Assembly (NCBI GenBank): GCA_016785225.1
Contig: JAFBJZ010000603.1
Span: forward strand, 186,001 to 250,000
Direction: 5' to 3'
Source of the DNA: Psettodes erumei
Taxonomy: Eukaryota > Chordata > Actinopteri > Pleuronectiformes > Psettodidae
DNA: 64,000 nucleotides
Shown here piece after piece: positions 1 to 12,525 of the stretch (the stretch's first letter is position 1; each line of letters begins with the position of its first letter). The position numbers and the translations under genes are program-made. The notes beneath the pieces are model-generated. The model did no database searches and was not told where the DNA came from. It was given only the letters and a program-made list of their open reading frames with translations.

Positions 1-865
1 AAACGGCATTTTGTTGGGGTTTTTTTCCACCTCGATCATGACCCTGAGCCCGCGGGGCATCGCCTGACGGTTTCGCCCCCGTGATGCTCCTGACAGGCCT
101 GGTATTTGGCTACTTTGTTCATGCTGGGAGTGAACAGACGCTGGCCCGGCTCTCCTCTGCCGCTATCATCGCACGCAGACACTCCGCTCTCTCTCACCGC
201 TGATATCCGGCAAAAACACTGCGTCACACCTCACAAATCAATACGAGAAAACACTTTTATTATTCGTGCTATTGTTAGCATTATTATTATTATTATTATT
301 ATTCTTGAAGCCGAAGAATAAATGAGGGGAGGGACCGCCTGCTCCGGTGCGACCGGTCGGGGAGAAAGGGGGGGTGAGATTAGCCGTCCGACGCGGGCTC
401 TCTGCGAGCTGTGCAGGCTCAAGCGCGTTGTGGCGTTAATCTGCCCAGTAATGTTCATAAGCCCGAACGAGGCCAGGACACCCGGCCCCGAACGGATTAA
501 TCTGCATGGGCCTTCTTACGGCGGGATTACAATTTCTAATCAAACTAATTTACCCCAACCACTTTCGAACGGCGCGCCGGCGCAACACCTGCGGGACGGG
601 CGGGAGCGGGAGGCCTCCTACGAATCAAGACCTCGCCGACTGTCGTTAGGACTGGAAATGGGTTAGTGGGGGAGGGAAGGGAGGGGGGAAAAAAACAAAA
701 AGAAAAAAGCGAAGGCAGGAAGATGTGCTTTTACTTGTTCAAATTTGACCGTTAAAGCGCAAATTAAGACCGGCCGTAGCGAAAATCCGGCGTGGCCAGC
801 GGGGCACCGGTCGACGCGCGTCACGCCTCGTGGAGCCGAACGGGGCTCAGACAGAGCAGCCGTAC
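1..865 (-). other. ankhd1 intron 2 (partial), no exon seen
   Basis: The sequence left of the exon 2 donor is intronic. I searched for the next ANKHD1 exon (the conserved stretch around LDEAAAALTRM) and did not find it. The stretch is fairly GC-rich and contains one (ATT)n run at about 281-303. ORFs here have no recognisable homology. Confidence 0.6.
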
Positions 866-2430
866 CTGCGGCCTCCAGTAGGGCCTCGAGCCGGGCCTGT
901 GTCTCCGGGTCCACCGTCCGTAAGTCTACTCCGTCTGTGGCGCTGGACAAGAGCAGCTCGGACGCCGTCTTCATGATGGGGTTGTCCAGGTCCTCCTGGT
1001 CCAAAATGAACGACTCCACCTGGGAGAGGGCACAGGAGGAGTCATGAGCCCGCCGGCGGCTATTTTCACGTTAGTTTCTGATCCGAAAAGTGCATTTTAC
1101 AGAAAGTCTGGAGCTCGACCAGTAATTTTTCAACTTCACGCATCCCACTGCTTAATTCACGACATATTCTTTCTATTTAATCTGCGTCGAAGCGGCCTCG
1201 CGCATCAGGCGCACGAATACGTCGCCCCCAAAAAAAAGGGCCGGGCCCGCTGTCCTTGTATATTTAGCTACTTTCAACAGGAGGGAAGCGAAACCGGGAG
1301 CGCGGGGATAAAAGGCAGCACGCAGGAAGTGCTCAGGCCAGGAATTACAACCCCTGCACACATGGAGCGATTCAGCTGAGAGTCAGCTGCCCGAGCGCAG
1401 CGGCACCGCAGCCTCATACCTGCGCTCTGCTCCTGTCGGCGAGCGCGCATCACAATCCCTGTTACAAACATTTCATTCTTCCACAGGAGGAAAAAAAAAA
1501 AAAGAAAGAAGTATAAACTTTGCTGACACAAAAAAACAACTTTTTTTTAAAAATTCACCTCTAGGTGTAGCTACTCAATCAATGCTTTTGTAAATGTTAA
1601 AGTCACAATCTTTTTTTTTTTTTTTTTTTACCATGGAAACTACAGCTTTATTTCTATGTAAATGAAGAGCGGCGCTTAGAGGTGAAACATAATTGTGTGA
1701 GGGTTTGTTGTTTTTTTTAAAAATCTAATCAGGCATAAAAATAAAGGCCTCCGATTACAAACTCTCAATGTCGACCCGCACAACTCCGGGGAAACAACAC
1801 AAACAGACTTTAAGGCTGACGTGTTTATATTGAGTCTATTTCGGAGTAGCGGATGGCTCAATTTCTGCGTTTCCGATTTTAGCAGTGGGACTTGTTTACA
1901 TTCGCAGTGCACATTGTGCGAACTGGGGCAAAACTCCGTAGTGAACCCTCGACGGCCGTCGGATCCCTGTCCCAGATCCAGCTGTTGTGGTTGCGAGTGT
2001 TTTGGTTCTCGTCTAAGGGTCGCTCCTACTGGCACCTGAGCGTACCCACCTGTATTTATATTTGTCAGTGAGAAATAAATAAATGTAAATCAAGATCTGT
2101 GTATCCACCTAAGGACAGGACTTCGTTAAAATTGCACAAAAAAACTGTACTTTCCTCAGTCAATCATTTATCCTGTGGCCTAGACCAGCTATATTCATTA
2201 GCTATACTGACAATGACATGTGTGACAGACATAGCAGCTCGCGGAGCCAAACCAGAAGGGGAGATTTTCAGATGACTAAAAGACTTGAGGCTAAATTACC
2301 AAACGGCTGCCATACGACAGTCTGCACGACAAGCTCTGACAAAAACCGACAAGGTAACGCGCTCTGTCCGTGTCCTGCTGTAAGCTGCAGCAGGCTTTTC
2401 GGGCCCGGCCGAAAGAGAGGAGGTGTGCGC

Positions 2431-2463
<33 letters not shown>

Positions 2464-4510
2464 TCAGCATTCAGCAATGTGGAGGAATCCGGCTACACGA
2501 TAGCAACACGGAGCCCAGCGGCCCATGGGGAATGTAGTTCCGCCGGGGCCTTTATCATCAACAATGGACATCAGTCTCGACTATTAATGAACTACAGTTC
2601 CCAGAGCGGTGGTATCCAGAGAGCTGGAAAGGCCTAGAATGGCATCTGCTTAATCCTGGGGCTCAGATTTTAGCTACTGCCCAGAGCAGCGAGTCCTCCA
2701 CTGGAGTAAAACACCACAACAAATGCTCCCTTTCAGGCTCCCGCTGCAGGCTGGGCGAGGGGAGAAACGTGACACGGAGGCCAGGCGCTTGCAACGCGAC
2801 TCGATTAAAAACTGCCCCACACGTAATCGGCAAACTTGATATTTTCTTCTGCGGCTGACGCTCAGGCGGAAACCGCCGGGCTCCACCGACTTGTACGGCT
2901 GTACTATGTGTCTCGCAGGTACCACTGGGGTCAGACACTAGCGAGGTATGACAGAGATGGCTCAACAGGTTGCATATGTTACTCCCAACACCCCCCCAAC
3001 TCCTGGAGGTGTTTTTTCTTTAGAGGCAAACACTGCATCACCTTACAGATGACAATGGACATTACTTTGCTATGAAAATGCCATTTAACTGAGACCTTTG
3101 ACAGGTGTGTGCAAATCAAATATTTGCCATCTAGCAGCCTGAGAATTTCCCTTCCTGCGCCTGCCGTCTAATGATAGGGCAAACTCAATTATACGACGAT
3201 AGTACGACTGAGATATCTTTAGTCCTTAAACTGACAGCTCGCGTTAGACCAGCCAGGCAGTGAAAACGGTTGATGGTGAGTGTCCGACTTATAGCCTTTG
3301 CATTATTTTGACAGCCGCAACCCTCAAAAGGGCGGTTCTGTCACACTGACTTTTAAGAAGGTGGCATATTCAATTTGTGCTGCAGAGGCAAACGTTTGGA
3401 AAGAAAAAAATATATATGTATCCGATCTGGGGGTATAGAAAAAAATGTCTACAGTACGCTGAGCCGAGATGAGGAGATGCCATCACACCTGTCCCCGTGC
3501 GTGACTACCAGCACATGGAAAGTTGGACACCTCTCAACGTGAACTCTGGCTGCTCTCGATTCAGACAACGCAAATCAAGTTGACACAGCGGCGGTGGCGA
3601 GGGGTGGAAAAAAAAAAAAACACACAACAAAAACAACTGGCTTATTTGTCAACACCGACTGTCGAAAATTCGAGCAGCTGCGCGAGGAAAAGCATAATCC
3701 GCGCATATCGAAAAGTTAGCCGACGTACGATCGGAGTTAATTTACATGATTTGGTAAAGTGACGTAATTGCACCATTACTACGAAATGGCAGATAGTTAG
3801 GCGGCCGTGTACGTCCACGGGTTTACGGGCATCTTCCATTTGCCGTGGCTGGAAAGCTACTGGAAGAGCTGCAAACTTGTGATGGGTGTTGCGAGACGAC
3901 AGCACCGAACGAGGCCGTCGTCGCTTCCACCCGAACTAGGCCGTGGTCACAGCCTGCGCTGCATAAATAAAACATTTCAGCCGGTTAGCGTCAACAACTG
4001 CCCGTGTCTCATCAGACACTATCGACATCAAACGCCCCGTTAGCACATGAGGTCACAAGAGGCGTTATTCCATAAACGTGCTGGTTTATTTTACGTAATT
4101 TCAGCGGCCTGGGAGGGGGTGGTTGCCAACTGCGAGCTAATTCGCTAGCTAGCAGCCAGCTCGCGCTAAGAGGAATGCTGCCTAGCTTTCTGGTTAGGCT
4201 TCGCTAACTAGCTTAGCTTAGCGTTAGCTACCTCTGAAACCTCGTCTTCGTCGCTGCCGGATCCTGGACCCGAGGAGAGGACGGCCGCGGCCGCGAGTTT
4301 GAAATCCAGTCTTTCTGCAGCAGGCCCGCTTGGTTCGCCGTACAAACGTACTTTCTTTCCACCTACACCAATCCCAATGCCCCCTAGTCCGACTCCTCCT
4401 GGTGTCGCTCCTACCCCCATCCCTGCCACTGGGGAGCGAGGAGTCACCGAGTCAATCTCGTCCTCGAAGCCGTCCGTCAGCATTGCCGTCCCGGCTACTG
4501 CATCCTGCAT
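866..4510 (-). CDS. ankhd1: ANKHD1 5' portion: coding exons 1 and 2 (gene continues beyond left edge)
   Basis: Exon 1 is 4510-4232 and exon 2 is 1019-866. Exon 1 gives 93 residues containing MLTDGFEDEIDSV, a Gly-rich stretch, KKVRLYGEP, LDFKLAAA and the acidic end SGSDEDEVSE. Exon 2 gives VESFILDQEDLDNP and DLRTVDPETQARLEALLEA. This is the N-terminus shared by ANKHD1 and ANKRD17; the MLTD start and VRLYGE segment favour ANKHD1. The protein is a large cytoplasmic/nuclear scaffold with two ankyrin-repeat blocks and a KH domain, linked to Hippo/YAP and JAK-STAT signalling. None of those domains is encoded here; they lie left of position 1. Splice sites are clear: donor GAG|GTAGCT at 4231, acceptor ctcccag at 1020, donor GCAG|GTACGG at 865. 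Two in-frame ATGs exist, at 4510 and 4483. The 4483 ATG (MLTD) matches the known mammalian start, so true initiation is uncertain. Confidence 0.93.
2430..2463. repeat. (GA)n microsatellite
   Basis: An almost pure GA dinucleotide run with one interruption near the end, about 70 bp before the ZNF143-type pair in ankhd1 intron 1. Confidence 0.9.
2524..2607. promoter_or_regulatory. Inverted pair of ZNF143/STAF-type motifs inside ankhd1 intron 1
   Basis: Plus strand 2590-2607 reads AACTACAGTTCCCAGAGC, close to the ACTACAATTCCCAGAATGC consensus of ZNF143 (STAF). On the minus strand, 2540-2524 reads GAACTACATTCCCCATG, a second close match in opposite orientation. The centres are about 65 bp apart. 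Such motifs normally mark core promoters or chromatin loop anchors. The assignment rests on motif match alone. Confidence 0.5.
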
Positions 4511-4800
4511 ACTTCTGTTCACGATACGCGTGTTAACGAGCTAGCTGTTGACTTAAACGTCCGTCCGGGCTCTTTCTTTTTGGATATTTGCGTGATTTTA
4601 CTTCAGGGAATCCAGAAACTCTCCCGAAGCGAGGGTTGAGGAGGATCTCTTTCCCCCAGCCATTAACTTTCTAACAACCTAACCCGATACGCACTGTTTC
4701 TGAGAAAGACCGCCTCTGTAGGGAATCCTGTTAACCCCATTGGTTTAGCTGGTAAAAGGTCTGTTTTCGATTGGTCAATGTTAATGCTTTTCAAATATGA
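4511..4800 (-). promoter_or_regulatory. ankhd1 promoter/5'UTR with two CCAAT boxes
   Basis: This stretch lies directly upstream of ankhd1 exon 1. Two ATTGG pentamers on the plus strand (4739-4743 and 4770-4774) read CCAAT in the gene's orientation. They are 31 bp apart, about three helical turns, and roughly 230-260 bp from the start codon. That is the usual arrangement of paired NF-Y sites in TATA-less housekeeping promoters. I see no TATA box. The transcription start is not defined by the sequence. Confidence 0.5.
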
Positions 4801-7380
4801 GACCGCAACGTCATGTTAGGTTTACCAATATCACGAGGCTGTAGAACGAACGTCAAGACATGACATGGTAGGCCAACTTAACTGGTAGCTAGCTTTACTA
4901 GTTCATGTAAACTCTTACTATGGAATCACACAATTAGCCGGACTATCATGAGAGTATCCTGGTAAGCGCTGCGCATGATAATAAATAATTTAATATGATT
5001 TTAAATAACACAATGATAACTGAACCTTATTAATTACATATGATGTAACTTCATGCTTGAATGTCAGGAAGCAAAAAATGATATTAGAATTTGTTTTTAA
5101 TTAAGGAATATATTTTGTACAATCAGTGACATAAGGCAGACAAAAGATTAACACAAACATATTCATAATTTAAAATAAACATTTTCATGTGTACAATTTT
5201 TTTACAAATACAAGTAACACACTATTCAATTATCCTTTAATCTAATTTGTGGGCCAGGGCAATGTAGGTAGTCAAGACAAAAACACACACTGGTTTCACT
5301 GCTCATCCATAAAAATACAAAACTTCATTTTTTAAACCACTGAGGCACAGTGAGGTGGCTAGGTGGTGCAAAAAAAACCCCAAAAAAACCCTTCACCTGG
5401 ACCCTGGTGAATGTTTGTTTTGAGCATCGCTGAATCACCACTGACTTCAGGCACCTGTCCACCATGCACCAAGACCACCAACATGTCCGGAGTAAAAACT
5501 ACATCACTCAATTCCTACAATACCTAACAGACATGGAAAGAATGTCTATACTAAAATTATTTAACTATTTCATTGATTGAAATTTTTACTTTGGTTGAAC
5601 TCCTGTATTCACTAGTTTCCTCATGAGGGATGAATTCTGGAGAAAGTAAAACACAAGCTAACTACATTAAAAAAAAAATGGCTCCTGTCTTTTTCAGTAA
5701 AATATAGTGATGTGTGTGACTAGCCATGTTCTTTTTAATTACTGTGTACTTCATATTCATATTCATGCACATACCAGTATTGAAAGATTATTTCGAATCC
5801 CTAATTTAAGTGATAACCACTAATTCGACATATTGGCACTTAATGCGAAATATTCAGAAAGTAACCCTACACTTGAAAGTTTGCTAATGTGAACGAACAC
5901 ATTACCAAATGTGCTTTAGAATCATAAATAACTGTTCTGAAATGGTTTTAGGATGTAAAATTATTATTACTATTATTATTATTATAAGCAGGTACTTAAG
6001 CAATACTTAAATGTTGTTATATACAGTGTGCCAGGTCTCACTATATACTCTTGGCTAGTTTCATATTCATGAATCGATTCATGTTTTATGGCTTTATCCA
6101 AAGTAACAAGTAAGCCATAAAAAATATAGTGCATTAGGAGTAAGAAGCACAAAATAAAAACACTCCAGTAAGGTACCGATACTTCAAAACGATACTGCAT
6201 TACATTACTTGAGTTAATGTAATTTGTTACGGGAGCTGGTCAATATTTATAGGGTCCTGCCATTGGCCAATGGGCAGCTTTATTAAAGCAGGGTGACTCA
6301 ACTTGATTTGCTACTGGGCATGTCTTAAATTGTAAGGCGAAGGGAAACTCTCTCCCCCCCAAATGCAGACTGTGTTCACTAATTTCGAAAAAGTGGCCCA
6401 CAGTTGGCTTGCTCTTATTCCTTTTAGACTACCAACACACCAATATCTTCGATTAGCTGGCTGCAAATACCGCGTGTCCAGTTTCGCAGTCCAAATTTTA
6501 AACTGCTTATCTTTTAGCCACAGTAGTCACCGAAAGCGAGAGCCAGAGTCTGCGGGCGGCACTGGTTCCAACGACATACCTACATAAGCGTATGCTAATG
6601 AGGTTATTGTTGCACACGATTATCACAAAAACCCCAAGTACTTGTTGTTATTTGCTGCTCTCACGGTGTTTTGAGTTCGAGTTGAGAAGCGTGAGCTTTG
6701 CTTGGTCTTGTTGTGAAACGTGTCCGATGAAATGTACACTGAATGCTCCACCTCAAGAGAAGCTGAAAAGCAAATGCATACCACTGACCACATTAAAGGC
6801 GGTTACTTGGGTTTGTAGGACAGGAGATGCCATCGGCCGCCCAGGGCCTCAGGCAGCAACGTCATCGTTTTTGGGCGTGGACGCAGACGGGCCGGAGGCG
6901 CTTGGCTATTCAGCCGGGATTGCCAGGTGCGTTTAAAAACCCCCACTTTCTGACGATCTCAAATATCGTACGAGATTTAGAAAACTTGCGCTATTTGGAT
7001 TTCGGTACAAATAAAAACAGAAAAAGAGACAAATACTTGGTTACAAGTGCAATTAATATATTTTGCCATGATGAACAATGTGGCTCTATAGCAGCGGGAG
7101 AGAAGTGATTATTCAGCGCGTCATTTTGTTCCTGCTGAAAGGGGGGTGGTGGGGGACGTCTGGCAACCCGGCGCAAGGTTTCAGCTGCATCACGCAGGTC
7201 TGGTCATACATACTCCGGCGTGTTGTATCAACGGTATCAGGTAAATTCAAAGACGCGGCTGTCTTTTAACTTGCCTTGCCAAAACACAAGGCGAAGCCTG
7301 TTTAGGTTAGATCGCATCATAAATGTATTGGAATATATACAACATTCTGTTATATTAACGTTGCCGTAAGTTAGTGAACG
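4801..7380. other. AT-rich intergenic stretch between ankhd1 and hnrnph1 heads
   Basis: No gene is recognisable. The section 4980-6240 is strongly AT-rich with short homopolymers and a small ATT run near 5961-5985. A palindromic ATTGGCCAAT (6262-6271) follows a TATTTATAG-like string at about 6245. This could be an orphan promoter-like element, but nothing downstream looks like a gene. I see no intact transposon. Confidence 0.5.
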
Positions 7381-8105
7381 CTAGCTCGAGAGCTAACAGC
7401 TAATAACATGGCGCAGGCTGAGAGGGCCGCTTTTGTTCTTGTGCCTGGGTGCGGTGCGGTGCGGTGGTGCGCGCGCGGAAGGCCACACACCCCGTCTTAA
7501 AGAAAATAGGCAATCGATTGCTAATATACAACGCGTCTTAAGCATATATCGAATCGCCAAATCAACAGAAATGTTACCGAATGGAAGTATGTAACGTACA
7601 TCGTTGCACATTGTTGTGTCGCTAGCTCGGGACGACTCCGAATTCGCGCGATTTGCGAAGTGGCCGCCTTGCACTTTTTGGTCGAGAAGAGCCAAGAATC
7701 AGTTCGTTGCGACGGTTGCCGACGATTTCCCTTCTCTGACCGCAACTTCGTCGCAGGGACGAGCCACAACTCCGAGATTTTTGTTTGATAAGGCACTTGC
7801 CGGTAGGCACCGTCTGACGGCCTCAAGGTGGCGCTGGCAGCGAATTCACGCGAGCCAGGCGTGAGGTACGTGCCGCGGGCTCCAGAGACGACGTGATCGC
7901 TACGAATGCCTGTTATTACCTGGCAGAAAGTGGGATTGCGATCAAAACTGCGCCCTAAGTGTGTTTCTACGCTTATCTTATAGCGCAAAGAAGGAACACC
8001 GTCTCAAGCCTCGGCACGTGGCGTCCCGGTTTCACCTTTGCGTCTTACCTGCAGCTGTGCAGGAGAGAACTGAAGCGTCAATAATTTCCGCATGTTTGTC
8101 TTCAG
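7381..8105 (+). promoter_or_regulatory. CpG-rich hnrnph1 promoter and probable non-coding first exon region
   Basis: The stretch from about 7380 to 7930 is rich in CpG and lies upstream of the first coding exon. That exon is preceded by a polypyrimidine tract and the acceptor gtcttcag ending at 8105, only 15 nt before the ATG. A non-coding 5' exon must therefore exist further upstream, as in mammalian HNRNPH1. I cannot place its donor with confidence. Confidence 0.5.
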
Positions 8106-8120
8106 GGACTGTGTGCTGTC

Positions 8121-11100
8121 ATGGCTGATGAGGGATACGTCGTACGCATCAGGGGGCTCCCTTGGTCCTGCTCAGTGGATGAAGTACAGAGGTTTTTCTC
8201 AGGTAGGTACTTTGGGGGATACCCCAGCAATCGATAGCAGTCGGACATGATTTAAATAACGATGTAACCTTTCAAATGCAGATTGCAAAATCATCAACAA
8301 TGGCGGCGGCGGCATCCACTTCACCTACACAAGAGAGGGGCGCCCCAGCGGAGAGGCTTTTGTCGAGCTGGAGACGGAGGAGGACCTGAAGATCGCGGTG
8401 AAGAAAGACAGGGAAACTATGGGACACAGATATGTGGAGGGTGCGCAACGCCCGCCGTTCTCCCGTTTTTAGGACGGGCGCCGCGATCGTCTCGGCTTCG
8501 ACCCGTGGTGAGTGACGTGTGTTTTTGTGTCCCCCGGTGTAGTTTTCAAGTCCAACAACGTGGAGATGGACTGGGTCATGAAGCACACCGGTCCTAACTG
8601 TCCGGAGACGGCGGGAGACGGGCTCGTCCGACTCCGAGGCCTTCCCTTCGGCTGCAGCAAAGAGGAGATCGTGCAGTTTTTCTCAGGTAAGAACGGGCCT
8701 CGTTCGGTGGAAACGCGCACTTCCTGAAAACAGAATTGGTCATTTTAAACTTTTTTTTTGTTTGTTTCTGGGGTTATTTTTCCATCTTCCTTTTCTTGTC
8801 TCCCCTTTTCTTACGAACACTAATTCTTGCATCTAATCTCCAGAGACGTCATTCTGCCACCGGAATGTAAAATATTACTGTGTAACCTAACAGAATGATT
8901 TGTGTCCTTGGATTGGCGGTCAGTGAGGAGATGACCAAAAGGAAGCTAAAGTTTAAAGAAAAAAATTCTCTTGACTACTTGATGTTTGTTTAAAGGGCAG
9001 GAAATCTGATATTCAAACACCCTCTCCTACCTTTTCCCATCATATCCATCTTGAGCCCACTCTCATCACGTTATTTATTTATTTTTTTTTTAATTGGGTC
9101 GTTTAACGTCTTAGTTACATTTTTAAATCGTCTAAGCCCGACAGAAAATTTACTAACGATGGACTGGGTCCCGCTCATCGCTGGTGTGAGAGCCTCTTTC
9201 TGCAGCGCCATTGTTTTGTTTTCCCATCACCCTTTCCTCACGCCCCCCTTTTGTCTTTTTAATACATTTTTCTTCACCTATAATCTATGCCAAAAATGAG
9301 ATTTTAGTACCTAATGGGCGAAACAGTAATTTTTAACCCATGTCACCCTCCAGGATCTCGTTCTCTCTCCATCAACACACCAGTACTAGCCCGGTGTCCC
9401 ACGCAGTGCCCTTTTCCATAATCTTCCTCTCTATCCCCCTCATTTCTATTTTACCCCCTCCCCCCCCCTAAAATACAGTAACTGTAAGTCGCTGCAATGG
9501 CCAGTCACTGGATTTAAAAAAAAACAAACTGAACTGGTATGTGTGATGATGTATAGAGTTTTCCATAAGTTTTCTATCTCTCTCTTTAGAGAAAGTTCTC
9601 TCTGTGATTGGGCATGTGATTTAATATGTCCCCTGCTGGGGTTATCTGTCCTTGGGTTGAAGGGTTGGAAATCGTGCCAAATGGGATAACATTGCCGGTG
9701 GACATCCAGGGGAGGAGTACGGGGGAGGCCTTCGTGCAGTTTGCTTCACAGGATATAGCTGAAAAGGCTCTAAAGAAACACAAGGAAAGAATAGGGCACA
9801 GGTGGGGATGGTTGGTTGGTTGGCTGGATAAGTTGCTTTTCTTATGGTGTGCACCTTCGACATCTGAACCAAATGCAAACCTTACACTTCATCTCGGCCC
9901 GTTCGAGCACATTCGCAAACACGTACCGCAAACACATAAAAAAAAAAAAACAACAACAACAAACACACAAGCCATTGCCACGTTAGATCCGACAACGCCG
10001 CACATTCACCACGCTCAGCGGGAACGTAAGTGTGCTGGGGCACGCGTTTCCTGAATTGGAGCACATGTTTTAATTTTTATTTCAATTTTTTTTTTTTATT
10101 GTGAACAAATGGTGTCTCAGCACTAAGAGTCCAGAGGCTGATAACTGGTAAGGAGTCTCCCTGGTGGTAAAATCAGAGGGTCACTGTACACACGGATCTG
10201 GAGCCCACTGTCGCAGGTAACGCTTAGCGTGGGTTGCAGGAGGGCTGGGGCCCTCTCTGTCCCTCTAAAATCAGGACAGTCGCTGTCATGGCGAGGACAC
10301 GGGACGCTTTTATTGCAACACACTGAACCCAGACCTGTAAATCACCTCTCAGGTAACCATAAGAAAAGTGTAAAAGTCATTAAGGCCCCTTGTGAATTTG
10401 GACAGCTTCTTTTTTTTTTTTTTTTTTTTTAATTCTCCCCCCGCCCCCAACTCAGTTAACACGTCGCTCTTCGAATCTGTTTGGTTAACCGCTAGCGTTA
10501 AGCACTCAAAACGACATTACTGCCTATGGACTACACCATGACAGCAGCCATTCATAGCCCAGTTTCTCATCAGTATTGAGCAAATGCATTCCCAGTCGCT
10601 CCCCCCTCCCCCCGTCGGCTCACTGCGGCATCTCTATGCTCTCAGGTACATTGAGATCTTCAAGAGTAGCCGCGCCGAGGTGCGCACCCATTACGAGCCC
10701 CAGCGGAAGCCCATGGGCATGCAGAGGCCCGGCCCCTACGACCGGCCCTCTGGCGGTCGTGGCTACAACATGATGGGCCGGGGGGGATCCTACGACCGAA
10801 TGCGCCGCGGAGGCTATGGAGGAGGTGGGTGTGCAGTGGACAGAAGAGCGACCGAAATCAGATTTGGTAATAATAACCTGTGCATTTATACACAGACCCC
10901 TTTTTTTCATGTCAACATAGCACAATGGCAATAATATTAAGATTACAAGACCTGTTAACCCCCCCCCGTGGTGTACGTTCAGGCGTGTCGGACGGGCGCT
11001 ACGGAGACAGCGGCTCTTCCTTCCAGAGCACAACGGGCCACTGCGTCCACATGAGGGGCCTGCCGTACAGAGCCACAGAGACAGACATCTACAATGTGAG

Positions 11101-11865
11101 ACGGGAGTCGCGGCAAAAGTGTCAGCAGCGGCCGACGTAGCCCAGAGCCAACCTCTCCTTCTCCTCTCCTTTTTTCTTTTAGTTCTTCTCGCCGCTGAAC
11201 CCCGTGCGGGTCCACATCGAGATCGGCCCGGACGGCAGGGTGACCGGCGAGGCGGACGTGGAGTTCGCGACGCACGAGGACGCTGTGGCCGCCATGTCCA
11301 AAGACAAAGCGAACATGCGTGAGTTTGAAAGAAAAGAAAGGACTCCGCCGCTTGGCGCGGGGGCGGCGATCGCGCTCACGGTCTCTCTCGCTCTCTCTCT
11401 CCGCCCCCCTCCCAGAGCACCGCTACGTGGAGCTGTTTTTGAACTCGACGGCGGGCGGCAGTAACGGGGCGTACGGCAGCCAGATGATGGGCGGCATGGG
11501 TGAGTGTCGGCACGGTCGGATGCGGCGTCGCGCTTCCGCGCCGCCTTTCCCAAGCGCGTCTGACGCGGCCCGTCCGTCCTCTCCGCAGGGAACCAGTCGT
11601 CCTACAGCGGCGGCCAGCTGAGCTCGGGCTACTCCGGCGGATACAGCAGCCAAGGAAACATGGGCGGCTACAGTGACTACAGTGAGTGTCAGCTCTCGGC
11701 TCACCTTGCGCGCGGCGCCGCGGCGAACTCCCCGGTCCTATAGTGTGTATTCTCTCTCTCTTGTTAGGTAACCAGGGCGGAATGGGCAGCAGTTACTACG
11801 GCGGCGGCGGCGGCGGAGGAAGCAGAGGCTCTATGAACGGACTGGGCGGGGGCTGGGGAATGTAG
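8121..11865 (+). CDS. hnrnph1: Heterogeneous nuclear ribonucleoprotein H (hnRNP H1-type), 10 coding exons
   Basis: Nuclear RNA-binding protein that binds G-tracts and regulates splicing and polyadenylation. Coding exons: 8121-8202, 8282-8440, 8543-8686, 9663-9801, 10646-10824, 10983-11095, 11183-11318, 11416-11499, 11589-11681, 11768-11865. All junctions are GT-AG with consistent phase, giving 408 residues (human HNRNPH1 is 449). It has three quasi-RRMs: about 5-84 (VVRIRGLPWSCS, FFSDCKI), 104-183 (VRLRGLPFGCSKEEIVQFFSG, FVQFASQ) and 250-325 (HCVHMRGLPYRATE, FFSPLNPVRVHIEIGPDGR). A Gly/Ser/Tyr-rich tail ends GGGWGM, as in fish H1 forms. The glycine-tyrosine-rich linker normally found between qRRM2 and qRRM3 is missing: RRGGYGGG joins directly to VSDGRYGDSG. 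The sequence is closer to H1 than to H3 or F, but a second fish paralogue (hnrnph1l) cannot be excluded. Confidence 0.93.
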
Positions 11866-12525
11866 ATCTCTTCGGGGGCCTTTTCCCCCCCTCTTAATTT
11901 GACATGTTTTTTTAAAAAAAACTCAGCATTTTGCTGGAAGGACTGGAAGTCTCGCCTGTTAAACAAAAGGTAGGGTGGAAGTGAGGTTGTTTTTTGAAAA
12001 TACTGAGCGGTAGGGTTTGTATTTTTTTTTTTTTTTTTTTAAGCGGATGATCTCCCGAAAGAAGCGGGATCACCCAGCGTCACAAGAAGCGTGTCGGAAG
12101 CACTCGTCGTCGTCGTCGTCTCCCCCCTCCCCGTTCCCCACAGATCCCACGCGTCGCGGAAAATGTGCTTTAAATTTTTGGATACCAGGAAGTGTGCCAT
12201 TTTTGTGTTACTGTTCTCCAAACGACCGGCTGTTCCTGGGGGGGTAAACTCATCCCCCTCCCTCCCCCACCAGGGGCTTTCAAGCAGAATTTAACGCCTG
12301 AGTGCATGAACAAAACAAAAAAATAAATAAATAATTGTCTGGTATCTTCTGATGTTTAAGACCTCGCCTCATCTCCTACGTTCACGCTTCTCCTTTTTTT
12401 TTTTTTTTTTTTTGTCCCCGGCGAGAGAGTTTCAAGTCTGCTGACGTGACGGTTTCTACTGCTTCAAATGCTGTTTGTATTTCCTGTGCACAACGTGAAT
12501 AAACTAGTCTGGAATATCGAATTAA
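11866..12525 (+). other. hnrnph1 3'UTR and poly(A) signal
   Basis: U-rich sequence follows the TAG stop at 11863-11865. AATAAA strings occur near 12320-12332 and at 12498-12503. The latter (GTGAATAAACTAG) is the best candidate for the main signal. It lies only about 50 bp from the opposing rufy1 signal. Confidence 0.6.

Larger units (their letters stand above)
1020..4231 (-). other. ankhd1 intron 1
   Basis: A 3.2 kb intron between coding exons 1 and 2. It holds long T/A runs (about 1490-1630), a (GA)n microsatellite at about 2430-2463 and a pair of ZNF143-type motifs at 2524-2607 (listed separately). No further coding exon is visible. Confidence 0.7.
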
